NCBI GenBank assembly: GCA_025266875.1
Contig: JALLLT010000021.1
Location: 620,001-684,000 of the forward strand
DNA length: 64,000 nt
Source: Fennellomyces sp. T-0311
Taxonomy: Eukaryota > Mucoromycota > Mucoromycetes > Mucorales > Lichtheimiaceae
Direction of reading: 5' to 3'
The translations under genes were made by a program, and so were the position numbers. This document shows, in pieces, positions 53,092 through 64,000 of the stretch; position 1 is the stretch's first letter; each line of letters starts with the position of its first letter. The notes under the pieces were generated by a model. The model was not told the origin of the DNA, searched no databases, and saw nothing but the letters and a program-made list of their open reading frames with translations.

Positions 53092-55670
53092 CAGATAGAC
53101 GAAAAAGCGCGCGCTTGTCTTGTCGGAGCTGGCCAAATCTTCCTTCCCAAAAAGGAGAGTCGTGAGTAATATACTACGGAAAACGATATACCAAAAGGTT
53201 GAAATACAGTTCAATACTGTTCTTACATATAGAGTGTGGCATGAACATTGTACGTAAATTGATTACAAGCACCATCTGATACGTATTTCACCCATCCTTG
53301 ATCAGCTCTATATGTAATATAGTACCAAAGCTCTCATTGTTTATGTACGTAGTGGTTCAAATAGCCATGAAAACCGAATGTTTTTATCCATTATCTATTA
53401 ACAAAAACAGTCTACGTACGTGAAAATGAAAAAAAGTACATCAAGAGTGAAGATATGTCAGTTTTTAATATATACTAAACTTCCTTCTTTTTTGTTGCCA
53501 TACTCGTATTTATCTATTGAAACAGTGTATAAATTAAATATATATATCTAAGTATCAAGCGAAAGGACATGACAGTTACATAATGCGTTATTAAATCGCT
53601 TCTGTTCACCTCATATCAGTTCACGTAAGCTTGGCTTGATGTGAGAAAGAATCAGCTTTATATTTGTCTACAGGGATAGGTCCACAAGGCACAACTCTGC
53701 TACAGTGGTCGCTTTATATAATGATATTTTATATAACGATAATTCGCTATAACGATACAATTCTCGATGCATCAATACGGTAATCACTGCCAAATCCCAT
53801 TTTATATAACGATAAAGTTTGGGCTGCACCATCGTCTCGTTATATAAAGCGGCCACTGTAATTTGTTGGGAGACTTATACCGATTAGTTACAATGCATCT
53901 TTCCAACAGTGAGTAGTCAAATGGTACGTAAGAGTAACATACTCCGTCAGCAATGGAAGATACGTACCTATTCATTAATGCGTAAAAGCGGTTGATCCTT
54001 AGTTTTATTCATAACATATCGGCCGGTAATCGGAAAGCTACACACTCTTATCAACTCTTGACAAAAATATTTCTGAGCACATTAATCTCTTTCCTATATT
54101 ATGTGCAATAGAAGAGTGCTTGCTGAAACATTCATCATACTTAACTTTGACGAAGAACAAAAGGAATACCATATTGCTATGCCATTGAGTTATAGTTTGT
54201 AGAACAGAAAACCAGGATTTGGCACAAAGAACGAAAATATATGTGAGCAACTTTTCCTTATGAAGCGGAAAAAAGAAGGCAACCAAAGACGCTAACGGTT
54301 CTTTCAGTTACACATAAATATTGTGTGTGCAAACCTAATCTTGCTTTGGCAAAAAGGTTGTCATCGTGAAAGGGCGCAATGGCCTCACTTGACTAAAAAT
54401 TCTGCAAAACAAATTCGAAATTATGCATACGCACTTATTACCTAACCTAAGGGTACGGATAAGAGTCACGTTTCACAGCTAGTTCTGGTCGCCATCATCT
54501 AGGTTGCCTGCACTCTGGAGTTATTATACTTTATAAGTATCATTTAAAAAGTTGTCGTCATCGCTCGCACAGCGGGATAACTACTTTTGTTACTATGACC
54601 ACGAAATTCAGCTTATCTCCTATATCAACGTAGTGGATTGATTACTACAATTGAACAAAGAGCCAAGAGTTCTGCATACTATATCGAGGAGTTAACATGA
54701 CCGTGATCTTTTGGCTTAACAAAAGTAACCATGAGTTTTTAGAGTACAAAGCGTACCAAGTGTAAAAGAAATGGTCATCGGATGTAACTTTTGTACCGAT
54801 AAGAAGATAGATTAGCCTATTTGATAATACGCTTTACTGCAGGTACAGGCTTTTTTTTTTGAGTATCACACTTGCCCTTGTGTGGGTCGACAGGGCTTTT
54901 TCGTGTAACCTACGAATTAAGGGCAAATAAATTCTTATTGTCACGAACAGTCCCGTGCCGATCGCACTATAAGCATTCTGCCACAAGATAAAAATCACGA
55001 GTATAATCATTGCAAATATGCTAATAGGTGCTCTTTTTCACAAACACACTATGAAAAAACTGCTGGAGCGCTATTTTCCTGTAAAACAGACAGAAAAATT
55101 ATAAGGCGACTATAGTCACATTGAGGTCCGACTCGCATGACGTACTATATTGTCCCCGCGCGGAGAGGAGGCGAGTGGCCAGATACGTGGATCTGGGGTG
55201 CTATAGATTCGCACGCTTACATTAAAGAGGTTACCACTATTTGAGAGGGGCTGTGGCTCATGGATGTACACATGATCTGCGCTATAAATTTTAGACCGTC
55301 TGAGGTCGGCGGGACTGTGTCTGTATATTACCTCATTCAAAGAATTTCGGGAACACCCCTACCAGCCTATAGGCGGGAATCCCCCGAAGGGAAAATGACA
55401 GTACCAATTATTCCAAAGCACACATCAAGCGAGGGAGTGTTACGTTAGACGTGCTTCGCCCAATGTGTGGTCACGAAGAATATTTAAAAATAAACGCTGA
55501 TTATTTTCCTTGTCGAGTGCATGTAACCTCACTGCTGATACGCGCATATATATATGGACGCGCATGGAAATAGTGCTCAGCTTTCTTTCCACTTTGCTTA
55601 ACTTTTCCTACATGCACTTTGGCTTTACTGAGTAAACCCATTGGATGACTGGTGTACCGATACCTTAACT
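53092..55670. other. Intergenic DNA between RPL9 and the kinase gene
   Basis: Apart from the MITE I find no gene. The frames at 54038-54286, 55116-55340 and 55260-55448 lack motifs and splice partners. A TATATATA run at 55547-55554 lies about 120 bp before the kinase ATG and may be its TATA element. Confidence 0.45.
53703..53858. mobile_element. Short inverted-repeat element (MITE) of pogo/Tc1-mariner type
   Basis: The 156-bp element begins CAGTGGTCGCTTTATATAA and ends with its near-perfect inverse TTATATAAAGCGGCCACTG. It is flanked on both sides by the dinucleotide TA (53701-53702, 53859-53860), the target duplication of Tc1/mariner and pogo transposases. Its interior repeats TTATATAACGATA-like units on both arms. 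No protein is encoded, so it would move only with help from a full element elsewhere. The minus-strand frame 53668-53856 is a by-product. Confidence 0.8.
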
Positions 55671-57272
55671 ATGAACTCTTCTACTACGCTTCACCCACCA
55701 ACAGAATCATGGATCATGGATGCATCTATCGACCGCACCAATTCACCTGAACATCTCGGACCATTAGAAGAAGTTCCTGAGTGCCCTGGTTTATCGACCT
55801 CAGTTATTTCAGTTCAAGAATCTTTATCACCAGAAAGCAGCATATCAACCGTCATGTCATCTACTACAGCACAGCAGCAACAGCAACACCAACAACAGCC
55901 TTGTAGTGCTTCTTCCAGCAGTAGTGCGACAGTCATCGATACCAGCATGAGGACACCAGTGGAAAATACCACTACTGTTTCTTCACCAACACGACGACGC
56001 AGTAGCAGCACTCAGCAGGAAAGCGGCGGCATATTCGCTCGGCTCTTTCGACGATCGTCACAGGCACAGAACCAGAGCTCTGCTGGACAGATAACTGGGA
56101 ATGGCCGGCCAGCCGGCCCTCACGTAGGACGGCTGGCAGAGAAATACGGCGAATATGTGAAACCTGAGCGATTGCACAAAGGGATGGGTGCAACGTCACG
56201 AAAGAATATTGCAAGTGGTGCAACAGCTGTCATTCGACTGGTGCGGTCATTGGACGGCCAAACGATTCTAGCCGTAAAGGAATTCAAAAAACCTGATCGC
56301 AACGAAACTGAACGAGAATATCTCAAACGCATGCACAATGAATACTGTATCAGCAAATCAGTTTCAGATCATCCCAACGTTGTCAAAACGCTTGATCTTG
56401 TGCTGGACGAGCAAGATCGATGGTGTACAGTGATGGAATATGTAAGATCCTGCATACAACAATGGAAAATCAACAGGATCTCATTCCCCTTATCTTTTTA
56501 GTGTGCTGGTGGAGATCTATTCACATTACTTAATGAACGACCGGTGATGCCTGAGATGGAGCAGGCGTGTCTCTTCAAACAACTGCTGCTCGGTCTCCAG
56601 CACTTGCACAGTATGGGCATCGCACATCGCGACGTGAAGCCTGAAAATTTGATTCTGACAACAGGTGGTACGCTAAAGATCGCCGACTTTGGTGTGGCGA
56701 ATGTCGTCAAGGCACCTTTCCAAAAGGAAGCCCAGCGGTGTCAGCACTGGTGCGGTTCTTTCCAATTTTGGTCGCCGGAAATCTGGACACTCAAGGACGA
56801 CAACGACGGTTATGATGGTCAAGCGCTCGATGTTTGGAGTGCTGCCATCACTTACCTCTGCATGCGCTTCGGCAACCTTCCATTCAATGCTGCCTTTTTC
56901 AACGGTGTAGGACATTTCCCACCGCCACCGGGTGCAAAGCCAGGATCACCTGCTGCTCTGGCTGCAAGTGCAGAAGACGGTGGTGATCCAGAATATCGAA
57001 CATACCGCAATCAGCGCGAAGAAAAAGGCCCATTGCATTGTGACTTGTGGGACGGTGGACACTTTCAAAACACTACGCCGCGTGTGAGTCTATCTGAGCA
57101 AGAGCGAGAGTGCATGGCGGGCATGCTCGACATTAATCCAGTCACCCGCTGGACGGTGGACCAGGCACTAGCATGTCAATGGATGTCTAATGGAGTTGAA
57201 ATGTGCGACGACGGTGCGCTGCCAAACGGGTGGCGTCACTACCATTGTATACCTTCAGCAGTTATTCGCTAA
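55671..57272 (+). CDS. Serine/threonine kinase of the HAL4/SAT4 (HRK1) group
   Basis: Two exons (55671-56441, 56502-57272) give 513 residues. The first 150 are Ser/Thr/Gln-rich and disordered, with a basic patch (TRRRSSSTQQ). Before the kinase domain comes the group-specific LAEKYGEYVKPERLHKGMG. Then: VAIK equivalent (ILAVKEFKK), hinge VMEYCAGGDLF made across the intron, HRDVKPENL with the catalytic Asp, DFGVAN, and DVWSAAI. In the activation segment the usual APE is SPE (CGSFQFWSPEIW). In yeast this group stabilises plasma-membrane transporters and regulates K+ uptake. Insertions PPPPGAKPGSPAA and EDGGDPEYRTYRNQ lengthen the C lobe. The ATG at 55671 is the first in frame. Confidence 0.85.
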
Positions 57273-58158
57273 ATATATAGTCTCTCGTAACTCCTGTATC
57301 AACAACAATGCTTCCTTTAGAACGTTCTCTCATTGGGTGACACAGCGTACACAATGTGAAAAGTTCGTTTTGCCTAAAATTTCCCGGTGTGAACTTGAAG
57401 CTCTTTCACACCCTTGTTAGTTCTGCCATTGGTATAATTTGGTTTCTGTCTGCTGGTGCAACATTAACCACACCCTCTGTACCGCGCTAACTCGAATCGA
57501 TTAACTCGCCCTCACACGTTTGTGTTTTAGCCCGTCATCATATCGATCTGATGTAAGCGCTGAGTTATGTTACCGCGCATAAACCCGAGTAGAACGGCCC
57601 ATCGGATTACCAGTCTGATAAGCCGCAATGTCCCCTTTCTTGAAATGCCATGTCAGCCGATTTTGAATGCAGGATGATAACGGATAAGATCAACTGATGC
57701 ACGTACCCTCTGCATAAGTTGCAGGCATGTACTGGAAAAACGGAACAAGGAACGCATGCACGCATATGTGGGCGGTGGAATGCACGATGTTTGGTACCAC
57801 GTTCCGATTTGATCGAGCATGCATTGCTGTCGACAGCAGATGACAGAGAATATAGATCCGTGTTTGCGAGTATGTACAAACCCGGGTTCTGCAACATCTG
57901 ATAAAATTTCTGCAGAACGATAAGGTATCACACTTCATATGGGAGTAACGATAAAACCAGACTAGCATGCTAATGGGAAGAAGGGTTATCCATGAGTGTT
58001 TTATTAATATTAGCTGCTTCCCACACTGGAAAACTGTGAGATGATATACATACCGTAGAAGTCCTTTTGACTTATAAGGCTATTATTACACATTTTGTAT
58101 ATCTACTATTTACAGGTGGAGTATAAATATTTCGATCTGTCTATAAGTTTGATGAGGT
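57273..58158. other. Intergenic DNA, convergent 3' regions
   Basis: Between the stops of two convergent genes. Several overlapping minus-strand frames at 57607-57968 lack motifs and probably arise by chance. Confidence 0.4.
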
Positions 58159-60190
58159 TTAGGATGGCGGCCCTCCTAGCGGATGCTCGCTATCATCGGG
58201 CATGGTTACCACATCCGTGCCCTTGCTAGGTGCAGCAACTTCTTTTCCTTTATGGACAGATGGACCCTCGTTTTCAGCAATTGTATCTGTACGAGGGCTA
58301 CTGTGTTGACGAGATCTTTTCCGAATGAAAACAGGCTGTCCGATGTCTGCCTCGTTTCCAGCTGAGTTTGCCTTCTGCTGCTTTTCAAGATATGCCAAAA
58401 TATGCTGGATGGCTTCTTGGTTTTGTCTTGTGACGACCATCAAGTTTTGGAGTTGATTTAGGATCGCATCGTCATTGTTGTCGAAAAATCCAGGTGTTTG
58501 GGCCGTTGGTGGAGACATGGGATCAACGGTATTTGGCTGTGGGGGCGTCGGATAGGATGGTGCCGGCGTTTCGGCATGAGCATCGGGGCCACCTGATTAT
58601 CACACCTGTGAGATAACGCATGCAAATGATAACAGCGTAGACTAACCTGGCTCATCCGGGTCTGAAGTCAACAATTGGCTATAATACTGCCGCCGCTTCA
58701 TTGCCTCCCATACAATTGTAAAGTTACGTCCAATGATGATTGACGGCAAAGCAATCAGCTACAGAACCAACGGATCAGCACCATATCATGGATGGACCTT
58801 CAATGACGTACCAGAAGACCAAATAACATTGCAGGGAAGGTAATGAGCTTACCAATGAATGTTGCGGGGACCATGTCACCTAGTTCACACATCAATAAAT
58901 AAGGTTTTTGACATTTCAATGACACTGACCATATCCAGTCGTGGTGATGGTAACAAGAACAAACCAGAACGCTGCTGGGATGCTGTCAAAGGAGCTAACG
59001 AACCCAGAAGTGAGCATTAACAGCGCATCATGCTATCAAGCGTACGTCACTGCATACCTTGGTTCGCCGTATGGATCAACAAACGTCTCCAGGTTATCGT
59101 CCCACACACCGCGCTCAGCGAAATACAGCAGAGTCGCAATCAAGACGACAGATGTCACAAGGAAGAACAGCAGAGCATAAAGGGCGTCGCTTGATCGTCG
59201 CAGAGCAACGACCATGACTTCAATTGTCATGATGATAGCATTGGAGTACTTGTACGACTTGAACAGACGCAGCAAGCGGAACAGTCGAAGAATTGTGAAA
59301 CGAAATTCGTACGTCTGTAACGGTATCAGACAAAGCGGTTCAGCATTGGAGCAAGGTACCCTACCGTATCACGTCTGGCAATAAGCTCGATATAGAAAGG
59401 CATAATTGCAATAAAGTCGATGATCGAAAGCGGTGCTACGGGTTAACGGATGGCCATCAGCGCGCAATCACGGCAATAGCGAGCAATACTCACATAAAAT
59501 GAAACGGCCCAGCATGCGGAGTGAGTCCGAATGTGCAAACACACGTACAATATACTCGACGGTGAAAAGGGCAACCACCGTTGTCTCCAGCTCGAACCTG
59601 TCACCCTGTCCATCAGCATATACCCAATATAGACACGGAGTTTTTTTTTACCAGACATGGTTGCTCTCCTTTGACCGGAACGCTGGGATAGTTTCAATCG
59701 TGGTCATGACTGCGCTCAGCACAATCAACACGGATACGACCACATTGGTCCAAAAGGCGCTGCTACTGCTCGACGGTTGCTCCATCAAAAAGTAAAGTCG
59801 TCGTTTCAGGTCGCTTTTAAATTCAGCTGCGTCTAGACCAGTATTGGCTTCGTGAGCGGCGTCGGCAACGGCGTCAGCCTCGTCGTGCTCATCACTGCTC
59901 TCATTTGTCTCGGGTGTAGTTGACCCACTGGGACCGTCGCGTGCGAGTTGAGAAATTGATATGAAACCACCCGGCAACTGGCCAATGACATTCTTCCTTT
60001 TTCGTGATTTCGTTGCATTTGGCTTTTCACTACCCGAGTCATCATCCGATGGAATACCGTGTCCAGACGATTCACCTCCGGGAACCACCAGCTCAATGTT
60101 GCTGTCATTTCCTTTCGGATCCAAGAGTCCTACTGGCTCTTCTTCATCGTGTAGCTTGGAAAAGTTGCCTTTGTTACGAAATATACGCAT
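58159..60190 (-). CDS. Shaker-type voltage-gated potassium channel
   Basis: Eight exons (60190-59652, 59597-59494, 59435-59365, 59314-59058, 58994-58930, 58879-58812, 58758-58647, 58592-58159) give 549 residues. S1: FWTNVVVSVLIVLSAVM; S2: ALFTVEYIVRVFA; S3: SIIDFIAIMPFYIELIA; S4: FTILRLFRLLRLFKSY with five regularly spaced basic residues; S5: YALLFFLVTSVVLIATLLYF. The pore loop is ITTTGYGDMVP, the K+ selectivity filter. S6: AMLFGLLLIALPSIIIG, with PS in place of the animal PxP bend. LKRRLYFLMEQP before S1 matches Kv channels, but there is no T1 domain; instead a long acidic N-terminus and a disordered C-terminus follow. Intron 5 splits the filter codon between GY and GD. Confidence 0.93.
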
Positions 60191-63100
60191 CCACACGCCT
60201 CGACGGAAAAAAGTAATAGAGGAAAAAGAAAATATTAGATAGTAAAGGGGATCGCCCTCGTTAAACCCTCCGAGCCGCTTGTGGAACAGCGTTGAACTTC
60301 CAAAATTGGCGTATTTGGCTGTACCCGGCTTCCGTATACTCCACTTTGCACTACACGATATTTATGCCATTGGGCCTCACCGTTTTAATCGCTCATGTCA
60401 AGTATGACCGCTCTACTATGTGAACTTTTGCGTATTACGAAAGCGATCTCCTGCTGAGAGTCACTTTCGCTGCATTGCCCCTCGATTCCCCTTTCGCACG
60501 ACTCAGCCATGATGTCATCGTCCTGCTCTGGCGATTATGTACTTACCCATCCCACGCGTCACTTCTACATATGATACAGGATAAGCTTTTTAACTAGTTA
60601 TCGATCAGCGATACCCTCAATTGTCGATTATAAAACTTGTAAATGATAATGAGTGCGTCTTTTAGGCAGTAACGACACATAAGATGAACAGCAGTTATGG
60701 GGTAAATAAAAGTACATAAGAATTATGAACGATGGCGTTGTGTAAATACTATGCGCACAGACCTCCATTTGCTGCAATACTTATTAATAGGCGCAACACA
60801 TGCATAAACACATTATGCTTCATAAGGAAAAGACAGCAGTTGATGATCAAGCATAATAGTGATATATGATGGCAGGTCATCACAGCCTAAATAAGATTCA
60901 ATTTAGTCTATATTTGATTCGAATACTTCTTCTTATACGGAGGATCATTCCAAGTGTTTGATAAAAAACATAGTCAATCTTATAACAGGCACAATTAACA
61001 TGTGTCTGTTGCTTCCATACATTTGTTGAATGTTTCGCGTGGTAGTCTTTAAAGCTAATTGAACAACGACTACTGGTAGTCTCGTGGCATACATCAGCAC
61101 TTAGTCGTCCTGTTGGTATGATAGTATCTCATACGTGTTAGCAATGCATAACTACGAGGGGTCTAGGCTATATAAAATGTTTCTGTGATATAATACGTAA
61201 CTATTGTGTATGGGATATTAGTTCGCTACTATCCAATCTAGAGAGCCACATCATTCTACAGATACATCAATAAATGCGACACAGGAGCCGCTATGAGAAT
61301 AGTAACCTGTTAAGCTCTGAAATGGATATCTAAATCTTTCCACATTTGGAAATATTTAAAGCATTTTTTCAGCACATGACATCTATTTCCATTACTGAAT
61401 GACATACTAAGAAACACTTAGGTCGGGTCTTCATACTATCTTGCCGCATAACGCGACAGCCACTTTTCAACAAGAAGGAAGTAATAAGTATCTCATCCAG
61501 AGTTAGTAACATTTCCCGAATTCTTAACTGTTTAGTCTGTAAAAGTTCAAACGACAGAGAACTATCCTGCATCGTAGTAAGTGTTGATGCATGTTACGAG
61601 ATCCGCTTGAACCTTGTCGTGGTGGGAGCTGGGGGCTCGCATTCATTTAGTAACTTTTCTGTTAAAGTATACTTGCTTCTACAATGTGAGCTTTACTTTA
61701 CCCAGTCTATTAGAATATGTTGGTAGCACATACTATTATACGATATAAGCTTAGTCCGTCATAGTGCGCGATACCTGCTACGTGATTTCAACGATCCCAT
61801 CCGCTAAGATACAAACACGTGCATCTAATATCGTCGAGGTCGTGCTGCAGCTAAAGGAAGGGGCAGTGCAAGGAAGGTGGCTGCGTAGGAAACAGCTTGG
61901 GTAAAAAGTGGTCGTGCAAGAGAATGGATCACTGCAAATAATTTTTGGTGAATTTTGGTGAATGATTTTTTGAAACGGTTAAACATAAGCTTTTTAACCA
62001 CTTGTACTACCATTTTTAGTAACTCAAGTGGTTAAAAAGCTTATGATTAACCACTTCGAAAAATTATTCACCAAAATTCACCAAAAATTATTTGCAGTGG
62101 ATATCGATATGCAAGACCAGAGTAATACGGAATGGTGTCAAAGTGTACGTTATACAAGCGTCAAATGATGTTTTCTATGCACTGTAAGCTCATAAAGAGG
62201 TAACGGTCGTCTAATCTTACTAAAATGCCTTTCAGAACGTACGTATCATTATGCTAAAGAACTTTATTCAGAGTGAACGACGCAGTACTATGCATACGTA
62301 ATGCATCGTGTACTATTTATGCAACTTCATATGTTATACATAATACGTGTTTGACATTTTATTTTTAGAAATGTCTATATTGATGTGGCGGCAAGTAGGA
62401 CATCGATGCTTGTTCTTGTAAAATAACAATTCGTCTCGTTCACCTTATACGTACCATTGCTCATGTCGCAAAATATTATTGACCGCCGGTTGAAGAGATG
62501 ATACTGGTGTGACATTGAAATATCGCATGTTTATTTGCCCTATGGATTTGAAATACAACAGGCCGGAAGTATATGTATAGTGCACACACATGTACTAGGC
62601 TAATGATACTAAGCGAAATAAATGGGAATTTATTGTTATGAGGTAGATAGCACGACGCTATCTTGTTGCATATACGTGCAAGTCCAGCAAAGTTCAAATT
62701 TTACATCTCAACCTTGGAAAATACGTTTGTGCTGCATATTTATTTTTGAGCAAAAGCGTAGGGGTGTATCCATTTGGCAAACTTCCTAGATACATGATAT
62801 TCTCGGTCCGGAAAGCAACGGCATCCGTATCTCCGAGGTAAGTGACCAAACACGGATAAGGCACGTTTTGGAGCCTTTTATGCGCCTTATTTAGGTGTTA
62901 TTTCTTGCTATTACATTGGCGAGAACAAGCTACTTGATTCGAGACATTCAGATTTATTCAACTTTACAGGGGTAAGCAAGGTTGGCTTTTGGTCATCAAT
63001 TTCCTCGAATTATTTGGGTGCTTTAATGTTGAAATGATAAAGCTTGGTTTATATTGTACAGGTACCGGCCAATGTATAATCTTCATATTGAGATAAGATT

Positions 63101-64000
63101 AGCGACTATCGGGTATGCGGATAGGCAGGTTGACAGTATCTCTAATAACCTGAATCAATCTCAGGTTCATATTCAGGGTAATAGATACGTAGGTGGCCGA
63201 ACAGTATCATGGGTCACGTCAGTCATTGTCGGTAACACTGCGATATTTCGCTGTTCGAATAGGAGCTTCCGGGTATATAATCTGGTCATAGCGCCAATGT
63301 AATGGATTTTCAAGAAGCCTAAAAAAAACCTGAATAATTCTTGCTAATCCAACATAATGATTTCCGCAAATTAAAGTGGGTCCACTGACATCATACTACC
63401 GAGAAAGTTGAATTATTTTATGTAAATTGATACCCACACTGTATACTTGGCTGGATATCGCTGCCAGTATCAAGGTATCAAGGTACCAATTGTTCGCGAC
63501 TGATCGGCGGCGTGCCAAACATAAATCTGTAAATGACATGATCTCCAAAAATGTACTAGCATAGATATTCTCGCGTGAAGCTCCTCCCCCTACGACCTGA
63601 CGACAACATTTAGTGCTTATAAAGAACCAATTAATTTGCAAATTTTTATTTTGCTTTTCAAATCTTAAAGAATACCTGTTTTGGTTTTTGTCATGGTGCG
63701 AGGATTGAAGAAAATATTTTTTTTCCAAGTGGTAATCTTTTTAAATTAGTTCGTATCAGCTGCCCCGTTTTAACCGGCGGAAGCGCGGGAGGGAAAAGAG
63801 CTTCTCGACTTTACTTCGAAAATTGAATTACCGCCATCTGCTGTTGTGGAAGAAGGCGGCCCAAAATGAGCATATATTCCATAAAAAATTGATGCGGGAC
63901 CGACAAGAACGTCGATTTTGTGTACCCAAGTGAAATCTAGAAGCTAATATATGTCAAAAAACAAGGGGCGGTCCGGCCAGGCCAATCAATGTCAATCTGA
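60191..64000. other. Gene-poor DNA at the right end
   Basis: No gene is supported over 3.8 kb. Frames at 61369-61572, 62476-62697, 63054-63302 and 63396-63728 are short, mostly begin at non-ATG codons and show no motif. The only structured item is the inverted-repeat element at 61930-62099. The promoter of the potassium channel gene should lie in the first few hundred bases. Confidence 0.45.
61930..62099. mobile_element. Fold-back inverted-repeat element
   Basis: A 170-bp near-palindrome. The left arm starts CACTGCAAATAATTTTTGGT and the right arm ends with the inverse ACCAAAAATTATTTGCAGTG. The arms continue through TGAATTTTGGTGAAT and ATAAGCTTTTTAACCACTTG to a loop of about 20 bp near 62018. 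A few mismatches exist between arms. GAT sits immediately outside each end, a possible 3-bp target duplication. No coding potential. It would form a long hairpin and is probably a non-autonomous transposon, distinct from the one at 53703. Confidence 0.75.

Noticed and set aside
63396..63728. 110-codon minus-strand frame
   Set aside because: Lys/Asn-rich, no recognisable domain, no promoter context; likely chance.

Overview
The window is eukaryotic and fungal: densely packed genes split by short introns (mostly 45-110 bp, GT-AG, one GC-AG) on both strands, separated by AT-rich intergenic DNA. The gene content points to an early-diverging lineage, most likely Mucoromycota: a SPINDLY/OGT-type O-GlcNAc transferase, an HSPA12-type Hsp70, a voltage-gated proton channel, a Shaker-type potassium channel and a RECQ1-type helicase. 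This is inference from family distribution; no marker such as an rRNA gene is present. Coding models were built by hand. For all but three genes every exon junction was phase-checked from start to stop. The exceptions are the left-edge gene, whose 3' end is missing, and the serine-rich and MFS genes, whose starts are open.

Layout, left to right. 0-10 kb: the left-truncated free methionine-R-sulfoxide reductase, a CDKN3-like phosphatase, a split gene for a free-standing exonuclease related to DNA polymerase delta, RPS5, a Set3-like PHD-SET protein, and a cytochrome P450. 10-15 kb: a duplicated segment holding a broken copy of the P450 N-terminus, with one copy of a degenerate dispersed repeat between the two. 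15.5-25 kb: RECQ1-like helicase, the Rad6 ubiquitin-conjugating enzyme, signal peptidase subunit SPC1, CDC123, a short-chain dehydrogenase and a serine-rich protein of unknown function. 25.8-38 kb: OGT, the HSPA12-type Hsp70, DNA polymerase alpha subunit B and PRMT3, the last two head to head. 38-42 kb: sparse DNA with a small secreted peptide gene and the second repeat copy. 42-53 kb: the Hv1-type proton channel, an MFS transporter, the 2206-residue TFIIIC B-block subunit and RPL9. 53-64 kb: two short inverted-repeat elements, a HAL4/SAT4-like kinase, the Kv channel and 3.8 kb without a recognised gene.

Most genes are housekeeping and need not work together. Possible links: RECQ1, Rad6, polymerase alpha B and the exonuclease all concern DNA replication or repair. 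RPS5, RPL9, CDC123 and TFIIIC serve translation. The HAL-type kinase, Kv channel and proton channel could all bear on ion and pH balance. The most unusual item is the polymerase-delta-like exonuclease gene at 2403-3559. It keeps all four catalytic acidic residues in an unbroken spliced frame but has no polymerase domain.
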